NCBI GenBank assembly: GCA_001828295.1
Contig: MHYI01000173.1
Span: 1-11,724, forward strand
Direction of reading: 5' to 3'
Length of the DNA stretch: 11,724 nucleotides
Origin: Planctomycetes bacterium RBG_16_41_13
GTDB taxonomy: Bacteria; Planctomycetota; Brocadiia; Brocadiales; Brocadiaceae
Part shown: piece by piece, positions 6,892-11,724 of the stretch
Numbering within the stretch: the stretch's first letter is position 1
How the letters are laid out: each line of letters starts with the position of its first letter
Position numbers and translations under genes: made by a program
The notes under the pieces: generated by a model
Told to the model about the DNA's origin: nothing
The model's database searches: none
Seen by the model: only the letters and a program-made list of their open reading frames with translations

Positions 6892-7265
6892 GAGATTTTT
6901 CTGGATATCAACGCCTCCTTTTTCAAGGTGATAATTGTTTCAAGTATATTAATGAAAATATTTTAAGGAATACTATCAAATCAAGTTGGCAATTGCAAGA
7001 TTAAAAGCTGTATCCAATCTTTATCGTACGGATTGTGTAGTTATCTGAGGTAATTGTAATACTGCCAAGGCAAAAAACCTTGTATCCACACTATTTCCAG
7101 AAGAAACTAAAATTTGTAGTATATGACTTGAATAAGAAAGATTTTATGTTAAACTACGTCTGCATTTTTATCTTTTGATACGTTGTTGGGCATGGCGTTT
7201 TTCAGATTCCATAGCGAAGTACTTAGCAGTAGTAAATTTTTTTATAGTCAAAGGATGTATCTCGA
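6892..7265. other. 374 bp divergent intergenic region between pilD and glgC
   Basis: This is AT-rich sequence with no convincing gene on either strand. It must hold promoters for both flanking genes. Seen by eye: GGAGG for pilD at 6914-6918 (reverse strand), a short inverted repeat CAAGG/CCTTG at 7066-7070 and 7078-7082 with a 7-base A-rich loop, and an 8 bp direct repeat TGTATCCA at 7009-7016 and 7081-7088. The small repeats could be chance. Confidence 0.6.
7128..7155 (+). promoter_or_regulatory. weak candidate promoter for glgC
   Basis: TTGAAT (7128-7133) and TAAACT (7150-7155) are 16 bp apart, each matching four of six consensus bases. This would leave an untranslated leader of roughly 105 bases before ATG 7266. 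Weak evidence in AT-rich DNA. Confidence 0.2.
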
Positions 7266-8555
7266 ATGGTAGAAATGGATAATGTAATCTCCGTGATTCT
7301 CGGTGGAGGGCGTGGGACAAGGCTCTATCCCTTGACAAAAGAAAGATCGAAACCGGCTGTCCCGCTGGCTGGCAAATACAGGATTATAGACATTCCCATC
7401 AGCAATTGCCTGAACTCAAACCTCAATAAGATTTACGTACTCACACAATTCAATTCGGCATCCCTTCATCGGCATATAACACGGGCATATAAATTCGATA
7501 ACTTTTCCAGGGGTTTTATTGAAATCCTTGCGGCAACCCAGACCATTGATAGTATGCACTGGTATCAGGGCACTGCTGATGCCGTTCGTCAAAACCTTCG
7601 TTTTTTCAATCAGCCTAATATTGATTTTGTTTTGATCCTCTCTGGCGATCAGCTTTACCGGATGAACTATCAGGAGGTCATCAAAATGCATATAGCGAGC
7701 GGTGCAGAAGTAACCGTCTCGGCAATTCCCGTTCAAAGAAAAGATGCCAACCATCTTGGTATCTTAAAGGTGGACGAACAGGGACGCATTTTTGATTTTT
7801 TCGAGAAACCAAAGGACGGAAAGGTTATTGATTCTCTTTCCCTTGCTGCATCTGCTTTTGACAGGCGCGGTATAAGCGCCAAGGGTCGCACCCTTCTTGC
7901 CTCAATGGGTATTTATATATTTAATCTTGAAGTGTTGAATGACATATTAAAGGAAACAAACAAATCTGATTTTGGTAAAGACATTATTCCGGAAATAATA
8001 AAAAAACGCCGTGTATTTGCTTATTTCTTTGATGGTTACTGGGAGGATATAGGAACAATAAAGTCATTTTATGAAGCCAATCTGAATTTAGCTTCAGTTA
8101 CCCCCAATTTTGATTTATTTGACGAGAAAGCGCCAATCTATACCAACCCGCTTTCCTTACCCGGGTCCGTCATTAATAATTGCAAGATTACCCAGTCAAT
8201 TGTTGCGGATGGCTGCATTATCAACGATGCAGAAATACAGAATTCTGTCATTGGGATCAGAAGTATCATTGGTAAAAATACGGTAATTCAAAACTCTATC
8301 ATCATGGGTGCGGATTACTATGAATCGGAATCTAACATACGGATGAACAGGTTTAAGAAAGTACCGGATATCGGAATTGGCAATAATTCCCGCATCACAG
8401 GGGCTATTATCGACAAGAACGTCCATATCGGTGAAAATGTGAAAATAGAAAATGTCAATAAAGTAGAACACATCATTGCTGATAATTACACGATCCATGA
8501 TTATATCGTCATCATACCAAAAGGCAGTGTTATTCCATCAAATACTGTTATCTAG
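7266..8555 (+). CDS. glgC: GlgC, glucose-1-phosphate adenylyltransferase, plant/cyanobacterial type
   Basis: The enzyme makes ADP-glucose from ATP and glucose 1-phosphate, the committed and usually allosteric step of bacterial glycogen synthesis. It has the nucleotidyltransferase signature GGGRGTRLYPLTKERSKP (13-30), the metal/substrate Asp in SGDQLYRMNY (D128), FEKPKD (179-184), SDFGKDIIP (234-242) and the C-terminal left-handed beta-helix repeats from about 300. The 429 residues, YWEDIGTIKSFYEANL (258-273) and GAIIDKN (379-385) place it with plant and cyanobacterial enzymes, not with the E. coli type. K384 and K419 align by eye with the two lysines that bind the activator 3-phosphoglycerate in cyanobacterial enzymes. 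The ATG at 7266 is favoured over the ATG at 7275 because AAGGA (7251-7255) lies 10 bases upstream of it. murJ follows after 125 bp on the same strand. Confidence 0.95.
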   Translation: MVEMDNVISVILGGGRGTRLYPLTKERSKPAVPLAGKYRIIDIPISNCLNSNLNKIYVLTQFNSASLHRHITRAYKFDNFSRGFIEILAATQTIDSMHWYQGTADAVRQNLRFFNQPNIDFVLILSGDQLYRMNYQEVIKMHIASGAEVTVSAIPVQRKDANHLGILKVDEQGRIFDFFEKPKDGKVIDSLSLAASAFDRRGISAKGRTLLASMGIYIFNLEVLNDILKETNKSDFGKDIIPEIIKKRRVFAYFFDGYWEDIGTIKSFYEANLNLASVTPNFDLFDEKAPIYTNPLSLPGSVINNCKITQSIVADGCIINDAEIQNSVIGIRSIIGKNTVIQNSIIMGADYYESESNIRMNRFKKVPDIGIGNNSRITGAIIDKNVHIGENVKIENVNKVEHIIADNYTIHDYIVIIPKGSVIPSNTVI

Positions 8556-8680
8556 TCCTATGGTAAAAAAACATAAATCCCTCCTTGGTTTTCCTTTGTA
8601 AAAGAGAGATTTCTGATGTCATTTGGAAGCAAAGGATTCCTTAAAATTTCATAATAATTTGAATACCCCTGAAATCGTAT

Positions 8681-10300
8681 ATGTCGGAAACGCATAATTT
8701 ATTTCGTTCGGTAAGAGTTATCAGCGTCTGCACCTTCTTAAGCCGCATACTTGGTCTTGTACGGGACATGATATGCGCCAGCATCTTTGGTACAGGCATG
8801 GTTTGGGATGCCTTTGCCGTTGCCTTCAAGATTCCCAACCTGTTTCGACGCCTCTTTGGCGAAGGCGCTCTCAGCGCTGCCTTCATTCCAATCTTCACAG
8901 AATACATTGAAAAACGCGGCAAGGCGGAAGCCATGGCATTTGTCAATGTCATTGCGACAGTCCTCATCATCATTTTAGGTGGAATCGTATTATTGGGTGA
9001 AGGCTCATTCTTCGCTATTCCACGAATGTTCCATGTACAGGAAAAGTGGCAACTTGTTTTTAAACTATCCATTATTATGTTTCCCTATGTCTTCTTCATT
9101 TGCCTGGTGGCCTTCATGGGCGCCGTGCTCAATACCCTTCACCACTTTTTCATGCCTGCCTTTGCGCCCGTCGTTATGAATATATGCTGGATTTTAGGGG
9201 CTGTTTTAGCTCCTTACACAGGAAAAACACTTGAAAAAATGATCTACGCGGTTGCCATTTCTACCTTCTTATCCGGCCTCGTTCAGTTGATCATTCATTT
9301 TCCGGTCTTACGGAGAAAAGAATTATACTACCGGCCAGTTTCCCGATTTTCAGATCCTGGCTTGAAGTTGGTGTTGACTCGCATGGGTCCCGTTGTCTTT
9401 GGGCTGGCTGTCGTTCAGATTAACGTTCTCGTTGATAGCATCATTGCCGTCGGATTCTCCGCTCCTCAGGGCGGATCTGGTTATTTCCATTTTGCAGGAA
9501 TGGCTATCCACTATCCAATGAAAGCCGGCGCCGCCTCTGTGCTGTATTACAGCGATCGATTGATACAATTCCCTTTAGGTGTCTTTGGTATTGCCATGGC
9601 CACGGCGGTTTTCCCGCTCTTTTCCACCCATGCGGTACGCGAGGACTGGAACAATTTTTCAACCACCTTCAACAGGGCATTAAAATTTATGCTCTTAATC
9701 GGTATTCCTGCATCCCTGGCCATAATCATGCTTCGGGAACCCATTATCGACCTCATTTACCGAAGGAAACAGTTTGACGCAGAATCTGCACACAGAACGT
9801 CGAGCGTTATTCTCTTTTATGCCATTGGGATTTGGGCATACTGCGGCCTCCATGTGCTGATTCGTGCGTTTTATTCAGTCAAAGACACAATCACTCCGGT
9901 AAGAATTGGTGCAATATGCGTGGGTTTGGATTTTGTCTTGAATCTTTCTCTCATCTGGATATTGCAGGAAGGGGGTTTGGCGCTTTCAACGGCCATCAGC
10001 GCCATTGTCCAGATCATTATTCTCACCATCATTTTGCAAAAAAGACTTCGCATCAAGATAGGAAGAGAGGTTGTCGTCTCGACCCTGAAAACCGTGACAG
10101 CCTCGGTAGCAATGGTAATAGCGTGTTGGTTTGTCTTGAAAATGTTTCCTGCCTCGGATGGTAGTGGCAGTCTTTATTTTAAAGGACTTCGCTTGTTTGC
10201 CCCAATGACCGCTGCATTTGCTGCATTTGCTGGCACATCTATCTTACTTAAGTCTGAAGAATTTGGCAACCTGGTCAGGCTCTCCTTAAGAAAATCATAA
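8681..10300 (+). CDS. murJ: MurJ (MviN), lipid II flippase
   Basis: MurJ moves lipid II, the peptidoglycan precursor, from the inner to the outer face of the cytoplasmic membrane. The 539-residue polytopic protein fits the 14-helix MOP-superfamily flippases. The N-terminus matches closely: TFLSRILGLVRDM with R22 and R28, WDAF with D43, and NLFRRLFGEGALSAAFIP with R56 and R57. R293 in YYSDRLIQFPLGVFG matches the essential cavity Arg (R270 in E. coli). About 23 extra residues (roughly 259-281, rich in Gly, His and Tyr) lie just before that motif compared with E. coli, in a periplasmic or loop region. ATG 8681 is the first in-frame start after a stop at 8660-8662, and no Shine-Dalgarno is evident, so translation may be inefficient. 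Its presence indicates a peptidoglycan-making cell. Confidence 0.96.
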   Translation: MSETHNLFRSVRVISVCTFLSRILGLVRDMICASIFGTGMVWDAFAVAFKIPNLFRRLFGEGALSAAFIPIFTEYIEKRGKAEAMAFVNVIATVLIIILGGIVLLGEGSFFAIPRMFHVQEKWQLVFKLSIIMFPYVFFICLVAFMGAVLNTLHHFFMPAFAPVVMNICWILGAVLAPYTGKTLEKMIYAVAISTFLSGLVQLIIHFPVLRRKELYYRPVSRFSDPGLKLVLTRMGPVVFGLAVVQINVLVDSIIAVGFSAPQGGSGYFHFAGMAIHYPMKAGAASVLYYSDRLIQFPLGVFGIAMATAVFPLFSTHAVREDWNNFSTTFNRALKFMLLIGIPASLAIIMLREPIIDLIYRRKQFDAESAHRTSSVILFYAIGIWAYCGLHVLIRAFYSVKDTITPVRIGAICVGLDFVLNLSLIWILQEGGLALSTAISAIVQIIILTIILQKRLRIKIGREVVVSTLKTVTASVAMVIACWFVLKMFPASDGSGSLYFKGLRLFAPMTAAFAAFAGTSILLKSEEFGNLVRLSLRKS

Positions 10301-10354
10301 TACTGAATTTTAAGTACGGGCGAATGAGAAATTTAAACAGAGGGGGCGAGGGGA

Positions 10355-10407
10355 CTTTCCCTCCCTTGCCTGTCCTGAGCGAAGCCGAAGGAATGGGAGG
10401 GATAAAG
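10355..10407. repeat. GC-rich hairpin, probable dispersed intergenic repeat
   Basis: In the convergent gap between murJ and the regulator, CTTTCCCTCCC (10355-10365) pairs with GGGAGGGA-TA-AAG (10395-10407), an 11 bp stem with a 2-base bulge and a 29-base loop. The loop carries CCTGAGCGAAGCCGAAGGA (10374-10392), a sequence style often seen in bacterial intergenic repeats. There is no T-tract, so it is not a classic intrinsic terminator, though it could slow convergent polymerases. GCGAAGCCG recurs at 3831-3839. Confidence 0.5.
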
Positions 10408-10455
10408 GGAGGAGGATATAGTATTCCCCTGTAAGAACTTCGTTTTCTCTGGTGG

Positions 10456-11724
10456 TTAAAAAATATCCTTCGATTTAATATTATATCTTTTCAGCATGCG
10501 TTGGAGATACTGACGCTCTATTTCGCTCTCTTTGGCTGCGTTTGTCACATTACCACTATTTTTATTCAACACATTCGTTATGTATTTTACATTGAATCCG
10601 TCGAGCGCCTTCCGGCGTGCGTCTTTATAAGGTTGGGAAAGCAATTCATCTCCAAGACCCCCGGATAATCCCTCCTTTTTTACCAACGGCAGAATAACAT
10701 TTAAAGATATTATGTCTTCAGTGGTAAGGGTAATTGCTCTTTCTATGACATTTTCAAGTTCACGGACATTCCCAGGCCAGTTGTAATTATAGAATTCCTT
10801 TTCTACTTCCGGCGAAATCCCTTTGATTTGCCTGTTTTCCTTTTTGTTATACTTTTCGACAAAATGTTTCACCAGGAGCGGAATATCCTCTTTCCTGTCA
10901 CGCAATGGAGGCATCTTGATATTGATTACATTTAACCGATAATACAAATCTTCGCGAAATTCCTTTTCCTGTACCCCCTGCAACAAGTCCTGGTTTGTTG
11001 CCGCAATGATACGCACATCCACCTTCTTGGTAACGGTGTCGCCCAGCGAAATAAATTCTCCTTCCTGTAAAACCCTTAAAATCTTTGCCTGCACTGATTT
11101 TGGGATATCGCCAATCTCATCCATAAACAGGGTGCCGCCATCCGCCTCTTCAAAAAGGCCTTTTTTGTCTTTGATAGCGCCGGTAAATGCGCCCTTCACG
11201 TGCCCGAACAATTCGCTTTCCAAGAGGTTTTCGGATAACGTGGCGCAATTAATTACAACAAACTTCCGGCCTTTTCGATTCCCCGTAAAATGGATCGCCC
11301 TGGCCACGAGCTCTTTTCCCGTCCCACTTTCGCCCGTAATCAGCACGGTAGCTGTGCTGAGGGCGACCCTTGAAACCATGTCCAGCACCTTCTGGATTTC
11401 CCGGGAACTACCCACAATCTTTTTCAATCCATAGACCTTCTCCAGCTCTGAGTGCAGGTATTTGTTTTCTTCGATAATTTTTTGCTGCGCAATGAGGCGG
11501 TCAATATTGAGAATGATCTCGTCGAGGTTGAATGGTTTCGTAATATAATTAAATGCCCCTCGCCGCATCGCCTCTACGGCCGTCTCTATGCCGCCATAGG
11601 CGGTCATTATCAGGACAGAAGAGTTATACATCCCCTTGACCCTTTGCAGTAATTCCAAACCGTCAATGCCGCCGGGCAGTTTCATATCCACGATAATAAT
11701 GGAAAACTCCTGTTTTTTTAATTC
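10456..11724 (-). CDS. NtrC-family sigma-54-dependent response regulator, N-terminus missing
   Basis: The frame is open to the right edge (422 visible residues), so the gene begins outside the window. The apparent GTG start at 11691 is not real, because it is the Val just before the phosphoacceptor Asp (11686-11688) in IIIVDMKLPG. The receiver continues with MTAYGG (Thr switch) and TKPF (conserved Lys). The AAA+ domain has Walker A GESGTGKE (visible residues 131-138), GAFTGA (178-183), which contacts sigma-54, Walker B GGTLFMDEIGD (196-206) and WPGNVREL (316-323). A Fis-type helix-turn-helix follows at about 381-413 (NSGNVTNAAKESEIERQYLQRML). It therefore activates sigma-54 promoters after phosphorylation by a histidine kinase, probably encoded nearby beyond the right edge. 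The target genes cannot be told from this window; no clear -24/-12 element was noticed here. Confidence 0.95.
   Translation of the reverse strand, partial: ELKKQEFSIIIVDMKLPGGIDGLELLQRVKGMYNSSVLIMTAYGGIETAVEAMRRGAFNYITKPFNLDEIILNIDRLIAQQKIIEENKYLHSELEKVYGLKKIVGSSREIQKVLDMVSRVALSTATVLITGESGTGKELVARAIHFTGNRKGRKFVVINCATLSENLLESELFGHVKGAFTGAIKDKKGLFEEADGGTLFMDEIGDIPKSVQAKILRVLQEGEFISLGDTVTKKVDVRIIAATNQDLLQGVQEKEFREDLYYRLNVINIKMPPLRDRKEDIPLLVKHFVEKYNKKENRQIKGISPEVEKEFYNYNWPGNVRELENVIERAITLTTEDIISLNVILPLVKKEGLSGGLGDELLSQPYKDARRKALDGFNVKYITNVLNKNSGNVTNAAKESEIERQYLQRMLKRYNIKSKDIF

Noticed and set aside
6980..6996. Possible -24/-12 sigma-54 site (TTGGCAATTGCA) in the pilD-glgC gap
   Set aside because: The GG and GC elements are about 5 bases apart instead of 10, so it does not fit the sigma-54 consensus.
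7066..7082. Small hairpin upstream of glgC as an operator or attenuator
   Set aside because: Only 5 bp of stem with an A-rich loop; expected by chance in this AT-rich region.
8575..8612. Imperfect inverted repeat after glgC as a terminator
   Set aside because: AAATCCCTC and GAGAGATTT pair at eight of nine positions, but the loop is 20 bases and no T-tract follows.

Overview
The window comes from a Gram-negative bacterium of moderately AT-rich composition. It encodes a lipid II flippase (MurJ), an OmpA-type lipoprotein, a type IV prepilin peptidase, a plant/cyanobacterial-type ADP-glucose pyrophosphorylase (GlgC), part of the histidine pathway and a sigma-54-dependent response regulator. The mix resembles an anaerobic Planctomycetota (Brocadiales/anammox-like) genome. 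That placement is a guess from gene content and style; no marker gene here proves it, and Desulfobacterota- or Nitrospirota-like relatives cannot be excluded.

Layout. (1) 1-783, minus: an AmmeMemoRadiSam protein B (MEMO) gene that runs off the left edge. (2) 784-1006: divergent AT-rich promoter region. (3) 1007-3209, plus: a two-gene unit, a TTG-started PP-loop (ThiI-like) sulfur-transfer enzyme followed 13 bp later by a membrane-anchored coiled-coil/TPR protein. (4) 3244-6891, minus: read in transcription order, prepilin peptidase, OmpA-like lipoprotein, hisH, hisA, then after 108 bp a Cys-rich DUF2284 protein. (5) 6892-7265: 374 bp divergent non-coding region. (6) 7266-10300, plus: glgC and murJ, 125 bp apart. 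(7) 10301-10455: a convergent gap with a GC-rich hairpin that looks like a dispersed repeat. (8) 10456-11724, minus: an NtrC-family response regulator cut by the right edge inside its receiver domain, just upstream of the phosphoacceptor Asp.

How the genes fit together. hisH and hisA supply adjacent steps of histidine biosynthesis (HisH with a HisF encoded elsewhere). They sit tightly behind envelope genes, 8 bp after the OmpA-like gene, so they may share transcription with them. glgC directs glucose-1-phosphate to glycogen, and murJ exports the peptidoglycan precursor; their pairing looks positional rather than functional. The regulator at the right edge probably acts on a sigma-54 promoter outside the window.

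No CRISPR array, insertion sequence, tRNA, rRNA, prophage or obvious new defence system is visible. The parts least explained by known biology are the ThiI-like/TPR pair, the DUF2284 protein, the envelope/histidine gene arrangement and the repeat-like intergenic segments.
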